Positions 8,494-17,142 of a stretch of 64,000 bases of DNA are shown piece by piece. The notes beneath the pieces were generated by a model that saw only the letters and a list, made by a program, of their open reading frames with translations, made no database searches and was not told the origin of the DNA. This stretch comes from CAZQSL01 sp964595945 (GTDB taxonomy: Bacteria > UBP15 > UBA6099 > JAJRTR01). The stretch is taken from contig CAZQSL010000001.1 in assembly GCA_964595945.1 (NCBI GenBank), forward strand, positions 48,798-112,797, given 5' to 3'. The position numbers were made by a program, and so were the translations under genes. How positions within the stretch are numbered: the first letter of the stretch is position 1; each line of letters begins with the position of its first letter.

Positions 8494-10272
8494 ATGAAAA
8501 TCTGTAGAAGCGCATATCTGCTGTTTGCCCTCATGCTCATGGTAACGGCAACCCCCGTCATGGCAGAGGATATGGCACGAGTCACATCGCAGGACGAAGT
8601 GATTGTCAAGGCGATCGATGTCGCCGGCAACTACGAAATCACTGACGATGAAATCCTCGCCTCCGTCCTGACCAAAGTCGGCGAGCCCCTCTCGACTGAA
8701 AGCCTCGAAATCGATCTGCAGAAGATTTTCGACCTCGGGTATTTTTCAAAAGATGTCAAGGCAAGCCTTTCGGAATATGACGGCGGGGCCAAAGTGACAT
8801 TCAATGTCGAGGAAAACCCCGTAATTAACGATATTGTTTTCGACGATGCGAAATCAATACCTGCAGCGGACCTGCGTGACCAGATGAAGTCTGTCGTCAA
8901 CAAACCGCTCAACAGCAATACGCTCAGGACCGATATCGAGACGATCGAAAAATACTACAGCGCCAAGGGCTATCTCGCCGCCAGGGTGATCGACGCCAGG
9001 ATGGACGAAAACAGGACGATACACATCGTCGTTTCCGAAGGCGTGATCAAGGCGATCAAGGTCGCGTATTTTTCGAAGGGCGATGACGAATCAAATCCCG
9101 AAGGCAGCCCCGAACAGTCGCAGATACTCGACAACGGCAAGACAAAGCCCTATGTCGTCACCCGCGAGATGAAGACAAAACCGGGCGATGTATATAACAC
9201 GCAGAAGATCAGCAAAGACCTCCAGAGAATATATAACCTCGGGTTTTTCGAAGATGTGCGCACAAGCATAGAAGCCGCCGAAGACCCCGGAGAAGTAGTG
9301 CTCGTCATCGAGGTCGAAGAGTCGCAGACAGGCTCATACGGATTCGGCGCGGGCTACAGCAACAGCACCGGATTCACCGGCTACCTCTCGGTGTCCGACC
9401 GCAATCTGCGTGGCAAGGGCCGTAGGGCCGACGCAAAACTCGAATTCGGCGGCAGCGCCGACAGTTTCGAAATCGGATACTTCGAACCCTGGTTCGACAA
9501 AAAACAGACAAGCGTCGAAACTACCCTTTACAACACTGTCAAGGAAAATCTCGACTATGGACTCGGCGGCGTCTATTCCCCGGACTACGAAGAGCGCCGC
9601 ACCGGTTTCACATTCACCGTCGGCCGGCCACGCACGGATTACACAAAGGTTTTTCTCGGGCTCAAGGCCGAACGCATCAACGTCGACCCCGAAGAATTCG
9701 ACTACCTCGACGGCTCCTCGCGCAGCATCACGGGCACTATCAGGACAGATACGCGCGACAATGTTTTTAACCCCGGCACTGGCCGCCTCGACTCTCTTTC
9801 GCTCGAACTCAACGGCATGTTTCTCGGCGGTGACTATGACTTCGAAAAAATGAGCTTCGATCTCCGCCGCTTCCGCAAAGTCACAAAGAAGCAGACCATC
9901 GCGGTCCGCATGCTGATGGGATACTCGTGGGACGACATCCCGGCGTTCGAATACTTCGACCTCGGCGGCGTCAACTCCATCAGAGGTTATGACGAAGACG
10001 AATACTCGGGTACGAAAATGATCCTTTACAATGCCGAATACCGATTCACCCTTTCCGGCAATCTCTCGGCCGCGATCTTTGCCGACGCCGGCGACGCTTG
10101 GGGCAAAGGCGAAACTCTCGAACTCTCCCCCATGAAATACCAGAAATCCATCGGCGCCGGCATCAGACTCAAAATCCCCCAATTCGGCATCGGCCCTGTC
10201 AGACTCGACTACGCCTACGCCCTTTCGGCGGAAGACACGAAGATTCACTTCGGCTTCGGACACATGTTTTAA
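8494..10272 (+). CDS. bamA: Outer membrane protein assembly factor BamA (Omp85)
   Basis: BamA folds and inserts beta-barrel proteins into the outer membrane. The protein has 592 residues. The signal peptide is MKICRSAYLLFALMLMVTA followed by TPVMA. About three POTRA domains follow (residues ~32-275), with repeats of the type PLSTESLEIDLQKIFDLGYF and VYNTQKISKDLQRIYNLGFF. The C-terminal half is the 16-strand Omp85 barrel; the loop-6 motif appears as IRGYDEDEY, and the protein ends with the aromatic residue expected of barrels (GFGHMF). Three POTRA domains rather than the five of proteobacterial BamA is like cyanobacterial and other deep-branching homologues. The gene heads a run with Skp-like and lpxD genes, a conserved envelope cluster. 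A GGAGGAG site lies before the ATG. Confidence 0.95.
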   Translation: MKICRSAYLLFALMLMVTATPVMAEDMARVTSQDEVIVKAIDVAGNYEITDDEILASVLTKVGEPLSTESLEIDLQKIFDLGYFSKDVKASLSEYDGGAKVTFNVEENPVINDIVFDDAKSIPAADLRDQMKSVVNKPLNSNTLRTDIETIEKYYSAKGYLAARVIDARMDENRTIHIVVSEGVIKAIKVAYFSKGDDESNPEGSPEQSQILDNGKTKPYVVTREMKTKPGDVYNTQKISKDLQRIYNLGFFEDVRTSIEAAEDPGEVVLVIEVEESQTGSYGFGAGYSNSTGFTGYLSVSDRNLRGKGRRADAKLEFGGSADSFEIGYFEPWFDKKQTSVETTLYNTVKENLDYGLGGVYSPDYEERRTGFTFTVGRPRTDYTKVFLGLKAERINVDPEEFDYLDGSSRSITGTIRTDTRDNVFNPGTGRLDSLSLELNGMFLGGDYDFEKMSFDLRRFRKVTKKQTIAVRMLMGYSWDDIPAFEYFDLGGVNSIRGYDEDEYSGTKMILYNAEYRFTLSGNLSAAIFADAGDAWGKGETLELSPMKYQKSIGAGIRLKIPQFGIGPVRLDYAYALSAEDTKIHFGFGHMF

Positions 10273-10296
10273 GCCGTGATCTCTGGAGGTGACTTA

Positions 10297-11619
10297 GTGA
10301 CTATTTTTTTCGGGCGCATCACGACTGCAGTCGCACTGTGCTTACTTTCGATCGTCTGCCTGCAACTGCCGGCACGAGCCGAACTCCAGCCCCAGACCGC
10401 CACTGTCAGGGCTGTCACCGTGCAGGTACACTGCCAGACACCCCTGCCCGCGCCGCTCATGGACAAGATCAACACGAGTGTGCTTAAGGTCGGCCAAAAA
10501 GCGCTCGAAGGAAAATCCCTCTCCGAAGCACAGTCCCTTCAGGACGCACTCATGCAGGTCATGAAAAAAATCTTCAACGAGGTCCTGAGCGGATTCATCG
10601 TGACCGATATCGAAATAGCCGTCGGTGACTCCACCGCCATCAGTATCTACATCGAACCCGAAGGCGCAACCATCCAGAAAGTGATCTTCGACCTCAACCT
10701 CCAGGAAGGCGTGCATCCGTTCTGGAAAGACATCATCTCGAAGCGCCTCGGCGATGTACCGTCGAATATCGACACCGCGCTCGCAGGCATCCCGGTCGAA
10801 TCAGCCCGCTGGGCCACTCCCATCATCACCGAAATCATCTCCGCCGAAATCGCGAAAGAAGACCGTTTCCCAGGCTTTGCGCACGATATCACCGTCACCA
10901 TCTCACCTGACACCCACATCAGCGTCACCCTCAGACCCGACTCCCCCACTATCCGCTCCGCCCACCTGAAATTCCGCTCCGTCACTCTCCCCTCTCTCAT
11001 GATCGAACAATTCAAATTTGACCTCGCGTCCAAATCAGACTATCTCATCGGCCTGCCTATCATTTTCGCTAAAGAAGAAGAACCCGCCATCCGGCAGCAA
11101 TTTCTGAAATTCATCGAAGAAAACTCCTCGGCTCGCCGGCTCGGCGCCTCAAAATACTACGTTCGACTCTATCTGCAGAAAAAGGCCACTGTCAGCTATA
11201 CCGTCAACTCCACCAAATATCACGGTTTCGCCCGCGTGAAGTTTTCTATCGGAAAAGAGGAAAACAACCCCGACGCCGAAGCGCATCTCGGCATTTTCCT
11301 CGGAAAACGCAACGAGCTGTTCACCGAAATCAACCTCTTCCCAGGCCCGCTCGACCTTCAGTTCAACATCGGCATAGGCGAACACTTCGGCAACATCTAC
11401 ATCGCCGGCGGCCGCAACCTGATCGACGGCCTCGACCGATTCTGGGCCACCTACACGATCACGGAAGACATCTCCATCTCAATCGAAAAAAATGTCGTCG
11501 AAGACGACCGGCACGATACCGAAGGCTCCATCTCATTCAAAGCCCATGACTTCTACAGCATCGACCTCGTCACGGACTTCGAAGATACCACATGGCTCAG
11601 GTTCAATGCCAACCTATAA
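10297..11619 (+). CDS. Exported protein of unknown function in the bamA-skp-lpxD cluster
   Basis: I do not recognise this 440-residue protein. A signal peptide (hydrophobic core TTAVALCLLSIVCLQLPARA) shows export across the inner membrane. The middle has alternating alpha/beta segments. The last ~130 residues are rich in alternating hydrophobic/polar strands (for example NIYIAGGRNLIDGLDRFWATY) and end in a short strand-like tail, which may indicate a partial outer-membrane barrel or beta-rich domain. GTG 10297 is preferred because GGAGGT (10285-10290) is 6 bases upstream; a GTG at 10276 is also in frame but has no such site. Its position 24 bases after bamA and 32 before a Skp-like gene suggests an envelope-assembly role. 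That is inferred from context only. Confidence 0.8.
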   Translation: MTIFFGRITTAVALCLLSIVCLQLPARAELQPQTATVRAVTVQVHCQTPLPAPLMDKINTSVLKVGQKALEGKSLSEAQSLQDALMQVMKKIFNEVLSGFIVTDIEIAVGDSTAISIYIEPEGATIQKVIFDLNLQEGVHPFWKDIISKRLGDVPSNIDTALAGIPVESARWATPIITEIISAEIAKEDRFPGFAHDITVTISPDTHISVTLRPDSPTIRSAHLKFRSVTLPSLMIEQFKFDLASKSDYLIGLPIIFAKEEEPAIRQQFLKFIEENSSARRLGASKYYVRLYLQKKATVSYTVNSTKYHGFARVKFSIGKEENNPDAEAHLGIFLGKRNELFTEINLFPGPLDLQFNIGIGEHFGNIYIAGGRNLIDGLDRFWATYTITEDISISIEKNVVEDDRHDTEGSISFKAHDFYSIDLVTDFEDTTWLRFNANL

Positions 11620-11651
11620 TCCCCGCCAATATCGAAAGGAGCAATAAAGTA

Positions 11652-12203
11652 ATGAACAGAATGTGGAAAACCCTGATACCGGGTATCGCAATCATCCTCA
11701 CCGTAGCAGCAGGCATCATCTACCTCCAATCCGGCAAAGCTGTCGCCGGCAGCCATGTAGTCGGCTATGTCGACTCCGACTCCATCCTCGAAGCCTACGC
11801 CCCGGCAATCGCAGTGCACAACGAGCTCGGCCAGCTCCAGAAAAAAAATGAAGACGCCCTCCGCGAAAAAATCACCGCAAAATTCGGCACCGGCGACCCC
11901 TCCCTCCTGCCCAAGGAATCCCAGATGGAAATACAGAAAATGATCGAAGAAGCCGAAGCTTCATACCAGTCCCAGATGGAAGACCTCCGCAACCGCAAAT
12001 GGACGCCCATCGTCGAACAGGTTCATTCCGCAATGGAAAAGGTCGCCGCTCAGGAAGGCACCGATGTCGTACTTGACCGCTCAGCCGTACTCGCTGGCGG
12101 TGTCGACCTTACACAAAATGTCATCGACTACCTCGGCAAACAACAACCCGGAGCCGCCCCCACTGCAGCGCCGGCCCAGCCTGCCGCACCTCCAAAAAAA
12201 TGA
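11652..12203 (+). CDS. OmpH/Skp-family periplasmic chaperone
   Basis: The Skp/OmpH family binds unfolded outer-membrane proteins in the periplasm and hands them to BamA. This 183-residue protein has an N-terminal hydrophobic signal or anchor (LIPGIAIILTVAAGIIYL). The family opening VGYVDSDSILEAY follows, then a charged helical hairpin (residues ~55-125) and the closing segment GTDVVLDRSAVLAGGVDLTQ, typical of OmpH. It ends in a Pro/Ala-rich tail. ATG 11652 follows AAAGGAG (11635-11641). The next gene starts by ATGA overlap with its stop (12200), so the two are translationally coupled. The family is clear; whether the N-terminus is cleaved or stays as an anchor is not. Confidence 0.88.
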   Translation: MNRMWKTLIPGIAIILTVAAGIIYLQSGKAVAGSHVVGYVDSDSILEAYAPAIAVHNELGQLQKKNEDALREKITAKFGTGDPSLLPKESQMEIQKMIEEAEASYQSQMEDLRNRKWTPIVEQVHSAMEKVAAQEGTDVVLDRSAVLAGGVDLTQNVIDYLGKQQPGAAPTAAPAQPAAPPKK

Positions 12204-13285
12204 AGAACCTTGCGTACATAGCTCTCCTCATCTTTTCAGCGGCGGCTCTCTCCGCCGCCCTGTACGTCAAGCACGACAAAAAAACTCATGCTTCCGTCAT
12301 CGGCACTGTCGACGCCGTTACACTCTTCTCTCAATCCAGGGAATTTGTAACTATCGAAAATGCCAGATATGATCTCTTTTCAAAAACATTTCCGGAAAGA
12401 TCATTTCCCGCATCTCAAACCAAATCCAGCAAATACGCACAGGCGCTTGCCGAAAGGCAGGCGCTTTTTTCACATTTTTCGACTGAAGAATCCGCTGCCA
12501 CCGTCCACAACGATACCGGCGAAGCCCAGCGCCTCCTCGACACCGAGCGCTCATCTGTCGCTACTTCATATCAGCAACGGCTTGAGTCTCTTTACCATGA
12601 CATCTCATCACAGCCCCCCCCAGATCTTTCGCAAATCAGATTCGATCTCATGAATCTCGAACTCAAACTCAACGTCCTCAGCCGCGACCCGCTCGTCATG
12701 TCTGCCACACGGCTCAACAGCCTGGAGTCTCAGGCCAGCGAATACCGAAACCTTATCGCTCGCACCAATCAGGACCATATCGCGAGATCCGCTGCCGACT
12801 TTTCCGCCGGTGCCGAAAAACTCCGCGCCGAGCTTTCCGCACAGCTTTCCCTTCTCGAAGAACAGTACGCATCATCAGTAGCGGCAAGCGCAAGCAACGC
12901 TCAGGCAGTCGCCAGCGCCGAAATCACTTCACAACGCAACCATATCGACTCCATCCGCCGCGAAATCGCCTCTCTGACATTTCCATCAACACTTTCGCAA
13001 CATAATTTGAAACACGCAAATAACCAAACGAAGCAGTCCTTCGCCACCATCGAATCAAAACACAGAAAAGAATTCTACCGGCGTCTCCAGCGAAAAACCC
13101 CCGCCATCGCCGCCTCGAAAAAAATCGATACTGTCGTCATCAGCCCCTGGCCCACATGCGGCCGCAACTCGCGTGATCTTACCAGAGATCTCGCTCAAGC
13201 CATGTTTTTCGGCTCGCAGCATAAACGGGGCACTCACAATGATACCTCAAAATTCACCAGCGACGGAGACACAAATGCTCGTTAG
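12200..13285 (+). CDS. Exported coiled-coil protein, probably a diverged OmpH-like paralogue
   Basis: The protein has 361 residues, with an N-terminal signal or anchor (LAYIALLIFSAAALSAALYV). The segment IGTVDAVTLFSQ matches the position and pattern of the OmpH opening. A long Ala/Ser/Glu/Gln-rich helical region follows (residues ~70-290). Near the C-terminus, KKIDTVVISPWPTC and RDLTRDLAQAMF resemble the closing OmpH segment. It is therefore probably a second, larger Skp-like protein made by duplication and divergence; this is inference from weak similarity and position. It starts by ATGA overlap with the preceding skp-like gene, and its end overlaps the lpxD start by 11 bases, so all three are tightly coupled. 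Confidence 0.72.
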   Translation: MKNLAYIALLIFSAAALSAALYVKHDKKTHASVIGTVDAVTLFSQSREFVTIENARYDLFSKTFPERSFPASQTKSSKYAQALAERQALFSHFSTEESAATVHNDTGEAQRLLDTERSSVATSYQQRLESLYHDISSQPPPDLSQIRFDLMNLELKLNVLSRDPLVMSATRLNSLESQASEYRNLIARTNQDHIARSAADFSAGAEKLRAELSAQLSLLEEQYASSVAASASNAQAVASAEITSQRNHIDSIRREIASLTFPSTLSQHNLKHANNQTKQSFATIESKHRKEFYRRLQRKTPAIAASKKIDTVVISPWPTCGRNSRDLTRDLAQAMFFGSQHKRGTHNDTSKFTSDGDTNAR

Positions 13286-14279
13286 CCAACTCGCAGCACA
13301 GCTCGAAGGCACCGTGGAAGGAAACGCGCAATCGCTTATCTACGGCGCAAGCTCCATCGACGCCATCGAAGACGGCACCCTTGTTTTCCTCGAAAAACAA
13401 AAAGATGCCCACAAACTCGCAGGATCCGCCCCCGCGGCTGTCCTGTGCGCATCTACCGCCGATGTCCATGATCACACTCTCATCAGGGTCGCCAACCCGC
13501 GAAAAGCATTTCTCGCAGCCCTCCGCGCACTTTATCCCGTCATCCGGCCTGCCCCCGGCATACACCCCACTGCTGTCATATCACCATCCGCCAATATACA
13601 TCCAACGGCCTCCATCGGCGCACTCTGCTTCGTCGGCGACGATGCGGCTGTTGCAGCGGACTCCGTTATTTCCCCCGGATGCCACATCGGCGCAGGTGCT
13701 TCGATCGGCGCACGCTCACTGCTTCACCCGAAAGTGACCATCCTCGACCGCTGCAGGGTAGGCACAGACGCAATCATCCACAGCGGCGTCGTCATAGGCG
13801 CGGACGGATTCGGATTTGTCGAAGAAGGAGCCGCCAAAGTCAAAATGCCGCAAGTCGGCAACGTCGTCATCGGCGACCGCGTGGAAATCGGCGCCAACAC
13901 CACTATCGACCGCGCCACTCTCGGCTCCACGTTCATCGCCTCAGGCACCAAACTCGACAATCAGGTACAGATCGGCCACAATGTCAAAACCGGCGAAAAC
14001 TGTATCATCTGCGGACAGGCCGGCATCGCCGGGAGTTCGACAATCGGAGACAATGTCACCATCGCCGGCCAGGCTGGCATCGGCGATCATCTCAGCGTTG
14101 GATCATGGACATTCATCACCGGCAAAGCCGGCGTCATGACCGATGTCCCCCCGAAAGTCATCTACTCGGGATTTCCCGCCGCACCGCACCGCGAAACCAT
14201 GCGCATCTTTTCTGCGCTCCGCAAATTGCCAGCGCTCATCAGGGAAATCGAAAAACAGGCCAGAGCCGACAAAGGCTGA
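13275..14279 (+). CDS. lpxD: UDP-3-O-acylglucosamine N-acyltransferase LpxD
   Basis: LpxD adds a 3-hydroxyacyl chain from acyl-ACP to UDP-3-O-acylglucosamine, the third step of lipid A synthesis. The 334-residue length is typical. The N-terminal uridine-binding domain (QLAAQLEGTVEG, IYGASSIDAIEDG) is followed by a left-handed beta-helix of hexapeptide repeats (IHPTASIGA, VVIGDRVEIGANTTIDRATL) and a short helical tail. The catalytic His lies in the VQIGHNVK segment. ATG 13275 follows GGAG about 6 bases upstream; ATG 13239 is an alternative but extends farther into the preceding gene. The gene implies an LPS-bearing outer membrane. The other lpx genes that often follow (fabZ, lpxA, lpxB) are not adjacent here; a transporter follows instead. 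Confidence 0.95.
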   Translation: MLVSQLAAQLEGTVEGNAQSLIYGASSIDAIEDGTLVFLEKQKDAHKLAGSAPAAVLCASTADVHDHTLIRVANPRKAFLAALRALYPVIRPAPGIHPTAVISPSANIHPTASIGALCFVGDDAAVAADSVISPGCHIGAGASIGARSLLHPKVTILDRCRVGTDAIIHSGVVIGADGFGFVEEGAAKVKMPQVGNVVIGDRVEIGANTTIDRATLGSTFIASGTKLDNQVQIGHNVKTGENCIICGQAGIAGSSTIGDNVTIAGQAGIGDHLSVGSWTFITGKAGVMTDVPPKVIYSGFPAAPHRETMRIFSALRKLPALIREIEKQARADKG

Positions 14280-14300
14280 CCTCACACCGGAGATATCCTC

Positions 14301-15308
14301 ATGACCACAAACAGCATCCAGCTACTCAGGGAAAAGGCCGAACTCTCCTTCGCCCGGCGTGGCCTCGCATGGGGGGGATTCACCGGCGCGCTCTGGGGAC
14401 TCGACGGGGTACTTCTCGGCATCGTGCTTGGCATGGCGCCGTTCAACGACGCAAAGGTTTCAATGCTCATCGCTCCCATCGTAGCCGCTGCCATCCATGA
14501 CGGGTTCGCCGCACTGTGGCTATTTATCATTAATATTTCATCCGGCAAATTCCGGGAATTTCGCCGCACGCTCGCTACCAGACCCGGCAAGGTCGTATGT
14601 ATCGCGGCACTCTGCGGAGGCCCCATAGGCATGACCGGCTACCTGCTGGGCATCAATCATGCCGGCCCAGCCTACGCGATGTCCATATCCGCGATCTATC
14701 CTGCTCTCGGGTCGGTATGCGCCATGTTTTTCCTCAAGGAACGTATCTCGCCACGCGCGTGGGCAGGCATTGCGTTAAGCGTCACGGGAGCCATTATTGT
14801 CGGGTGGCAGCCACCATCTGGCAACGCTCCACACTTCTATCTCGGCGTCGCTTTCGCCTGTATGGCCGCTGTCGGCTGGGGGCTCGAAAGCGTACTCTCC
14901 ACCTACGGCATGGACCTCATCGACCCCGACATCGCCATCAACATCCGGGAAGCCGTCTCTTTTCTCGCATACATGATCATCATTGTCCCGGCCATCGGCG
15001 GCATGGGATTTCTCGCCGCTGCCGTCCCTGAAAAAACCACTCTCCTCATCGCTGCCACCGCTCTCGCTGGCGGCCTGTCATACTTCTCGTGGTATCGTGC
15101 GATGAACATGACTGGTGTCGGACGCGCCATGGCTCTCAGTGTCACCTATGTCATCTGGAGCATCGTCTACAGTGTCGTACTGACCCGGTTGGGCCTGATG
15201 GAATTCCGCCTCACTCCATTTATCATCGGCGGCGCTGCCGCCATCACCACCGGCACACTTCTCATCATCAGCAATCCCGGAGAACTGCTCAAGCTCAGAA
15301 ACAACTGA
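14301..15308 (+). CDS. EamA/DMT-family transporter
   Basis: This 335-residue integral membrane protein has about ten hydrophobic helices in two EamA repeats (first ~residues 22-155, second ~190-325). Internal signatures include SISAIYPALGSVCAMFFLKERISPRAW cut across two helices, and a second-repeat equivalent near its end. The drug/metabolite transporter family moves small metabolites, such as amino acids, nucleotides or sugars, across the inner membrane. The substrate cannot be told from sequence. It starts 21 bases after lpxD, so it may share the envelope transcript and could carry an envelope-related substrate, but that is inference. Confident as to family only. Confidence 0.85.
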   Translation: MTTNSIQLLREKAELSFARRGLAWGGFTGALWGLDGVLLGIVLGMAPFNDAKVSMLIAPIVAAAIHDGFAALWLFIINISSGKFREFRRTLATRPGKVVCIAALCGGPIGMTGYLLGINHAGPAYAMSISAIYPALGSVCAMFFLKERISPRAWAGIALSVTGAIIVGWQPPSGNAPHFYLGVAFACMAAVGWGLESVLSTYGMDLIDPDIAINIREAVSFLAYMIIIVPAIGGMGFLAAAVPEKTTLLIAATALAGGLSYFSWYRAMNMTGVGRAMALSVTYVIWSIVYSVVLTRLGLMEFRLTPFIIGGAAAITTGTLLIISNPGELLKLRNN

Positions 15309-15326
15309 CCCGAGGAGGTGTCAACC

Positions 15327-15602
15327 TTGTCCGCCACGCAACTGCCCCTGAAAATGTCCGTACTCCGCGAAACCACCACCGCGGCGCTCTCCCCCGCGCA
15401 GATCGTCGAAAGGCTCGCCCCCTCGTACGGCGGCGAAAAACAGCTCAACCTTTCGACTGTCGAGTCGCATCTCATGGCCCTCCGCGCAGTGGGACTCGTC
15501 GAGGCGGACAATCCGCGGATCATCGACGGCTCTCTTGTCCTCAGCTTCGCCGCTACCGATGCCGGTCGCGCTAAATTCGCTCAGTATGGAAATAATTCCT
15601 AA
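15327..15602 (+). CDS. Small winged-helix-like DNA-binding protein
   Basis: The protein has 91 residues. The pattern of an alpha-helical segment (SPAQIVERLAP), a recognition-helix-like STVESHLMALRAVGLVEAD and a short wing is that of a winged helix-turn-helix. It probably binds DNA, but its targets and effector are unknown. TTG 15327 is chosen because GAGGAGGT (15312-15319) is 7 bases upstream; a GTG at 15318 overlaps that site and is unlikely. It follows the EamA gene by 18 bases. The TAA stop (15600-15602) lies inside a structured intergenic repeat that recurs at 28344-28418, so the repeat may have supplied the present C-terminus. Confidence 0.6.
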   Translation: MSATQLPLKMSVLRETTTAALSPAQIVERLAPSYGGEKQLNLSTVESHLMALRAVGLVEADNPRIIDGSLVLSFAATDAGRAKFAQYGNNS

Positions 15603-15660
15603 CCGTTCACGGAATACTCGCGGAGGACCTTTTGTGCAGAAAAGGTCCTCCGCACCTCTC
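15600..15660 (+). repeat. Structured hairpin repeat, copy 1 (14-bp stem)
   Basis: A perfect 14-bp inverted repeat, GCGGAGGACCTTTT (15620-15633) with AAAAGGTCCTCCGC (15640-15653), is followed by CACCTCT. The same unit, including the 25 bases before the hairpin, recurs in reverse at 28344-28418. Related hairpins lie at 28205-28236 and 36287-36320. Stem bases differ between copies but stay paired. It may also terminate transcription of the 15327 gene. Confidence 0.8.
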
Positions 15661-15885
15661 ATATATACTGAATATCAACAGAAATTCCCTACCACAATTT
15701 ATCGAAGCGACCCGATAGAGCAGCCTTGTATCAGGCGGGGATAACCCCAGCCCCTTCGAAAAACAGTCATGAGCTATCCGTGAAATCCGTGTCAAAAAGT
15801 TTTTTATTGTTTTCGGATGGTACACCAGATCATCCCGGCAGACCATAACCATACGTTGGGAAATTCGATTGATATTTCATATAAT
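15661..15885. repeat. Intergenic element with imperfect terminal inverted repeats, copy 2
   Basis: This is the second copy (225 bp) of the element at 7684-7884. The ends are TATACTGAATATCAACAG on the left and CGATTGATATTTCATATAAT on the right. Shared internal blocks include the stretch ending ATCCGTGTCA, the TTTATTGTTTTC block and CAGACCATAACCATAC. It abuts the hairpin repeat at 15600-15660. The remaining gap to glyQ (15886-16028) shows no gene. Confidence 0.7.
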
Positions 15886-16028
15886 ATTTCAATGTTTTTC
15901 TGGTAAACCATGAAATAGTGATGTGGGGTTATGCGAGCCGGGCAAAGCCCGGAGAGGCGGGTTTTTATTGAGGAAATGTCTCTCCGGAAAGATGCTCGAA
16001 TCGGGGAAACCCGGGGAGTCCGGGCGGC

Positions 16029-16946
16029 TTATTTGGCCGGATCTGTTTTTTTGTCTTCTCTTGGGCCTACGGACCACTGTCCGCCTTTTGCGTTGACTTT
16101 GAGATATTCATTGTACTGGCGGGCGCAGCCGCTGGCGATTTCGCGGACGCGGCCTATCATGTTCTGTCGTTCGGTGACGCTGATGGCGTTGCGAGCGTCT
16201 AGCAGGTTGAAGCAGTGCGAACATTTGAGGACGCGGTCGTAGGCGGGGAGCACGAGTGAGAGGCCGAGGAGGCGTTTGGCTTCGGCTTCGTGGATATCGA
16301 ACATTTTGAATTGGCCTTCGATGTCGGCGTATTGCAGGTTGTAGTAGGATTGCTGACGCTCGTTTTCGTGGTAGATGTCGCCATATTTGAGGTCGCCGGT
16401 CCATGTGAGGTCGTAGACGCTGTCGACGCCCTGCATGTACATGCTGATGCGTTCGAGTCCGTAGGTGATTTCGGCGCATACGTTGGTGCAGTCGACACCG
16501 CCGACTTGCTGGAAGTAGGTGAACTGGGTAATTTCGTTGCCGTCGAGCCAGACTTCCCAGCCGAGTCCCCATGCGCCGAGAGTGGGTGATTCCCAGTCGT
16601 CTTCGACGAACCGGATGTCGTGATCCTTGAGAGAGAGTCCGACTGTTTCGAGGCTTTTGAGGTAGATGTCCTGTACGTCGTCTGGTGAGGGTTTGAGGAT
16701 GACCTGATATTGGAAGTAGTGCTGGAGGCGGAGCGGGTTTTCGCCGTAGCGGCCGTCGGCGGGGCGGCGCGAGGGTTGCACGTAGGCGACTTTCCAGGGA
16801 TCGTCGCCGATGGCCTTGAGGAATGTGAATGGATGAAATGTGCCGGCGCCGACCTCGTTGTCGAAGGGTTGTGCGATGACGCAGCCGTAGTCGGCCCAGA
16901 AGCGCTGGAGGCGCATGATGAGTTCCTGAAATGTGATCTTGTCCAT
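16029..16946 (-). CDS. glyQ: Glycyl-tRNA synthetase alpha subunit
   Basis: GlyQ is the catalytic alpha subunit of the alpha2beta2 bacterial glycyl-tRNA synthetase, which charges tRNA-Gly. The 305-residue length is normal. The N-terminal signature is ITFQELIMRLQRFWADYGC followed by QPFDNEVGAGTFHP; YVQPSRRPADGRYGENP and YFQQVGGVDC are also conserved. The frame is open to 17072, but ATG 16946 matches the family N-terminus and is preferred, though no strong ribosome-binding site is visible. The beta subunit gene glyS, usually directly downstream, is absent: the downstream side (below 16029) is a repeat region. So glyS must lie elsewhere, or the beta part is separate. I saw no T-box leader upstream. 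Confidence 0.95.
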   Translation of the reverse strand: MDKITFQELIMRLQRFWADYGCVIAQPFDNEVGAGTFHPFTFLKAIGDDPWKVAYVQPSRRPADGRYGENPLRLQHYFQYQVILKPSPDDVQDIYLKSLETVGLSLKDHDIRFVEDDWESPTLGAWGLGWEVWLDGNEITQFTYFQQVGGVDCTNVCAEITYGLERISMYMQGVDSVYDLTWTGDLKYGDIYHENERQQSYYNLQYADIEGQFKMFDIHEAEAKRLLGLSLVLPAYDRVLKCSHCFNLLDARNAISVTERQNMIGRVREIASGCARQYNEYLKVNAKGGQWSVGPREDKKTDPAK

Positions 16947-17142
16947 GTGTGAGTGTGGGACGGAGAGAGTGTGGGGACTATTGGAGTGGGGGTTCAGTCG
17001 CGCCGTGGTTTCTCCGTTTTCCTCCTTGATGTATATTATTGCATCTTCTTGTAAAAAATGCTGAGTGGGCACAGGTTTTTCCGTCTGGCAACGGTTGCAA
17101 CCGATGTTGCCGGGTGCGGCATGTGATTGTCGGTTGTGTAAG

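Noticed and set aside
8264..8497. 77-codon plus-strand frame before bamA
   Set aside because: It lies across the probable bamA promoter, has no domain and overlaps bamA's start; more likely non-coding.
9334..10263. Long minus-strand frame inside bamA
   Set aside because: Shadow of the barrel-coding region; low-complexity Glu/Val/Ala-rich translation without domains.
13679..14500. 273-codon plus-strand frame overlapping lpxD and the EamA gene
   Set aside because: Arg/His-rich shadow of lpxD; the lpxD hexapeptide repeats are clear in the correct frame.
16947..17142. Possible T-box leader upstream of glyQ
   Set aside because: I looked for a T-box sequence and a terminator with a T-run and saw neither.
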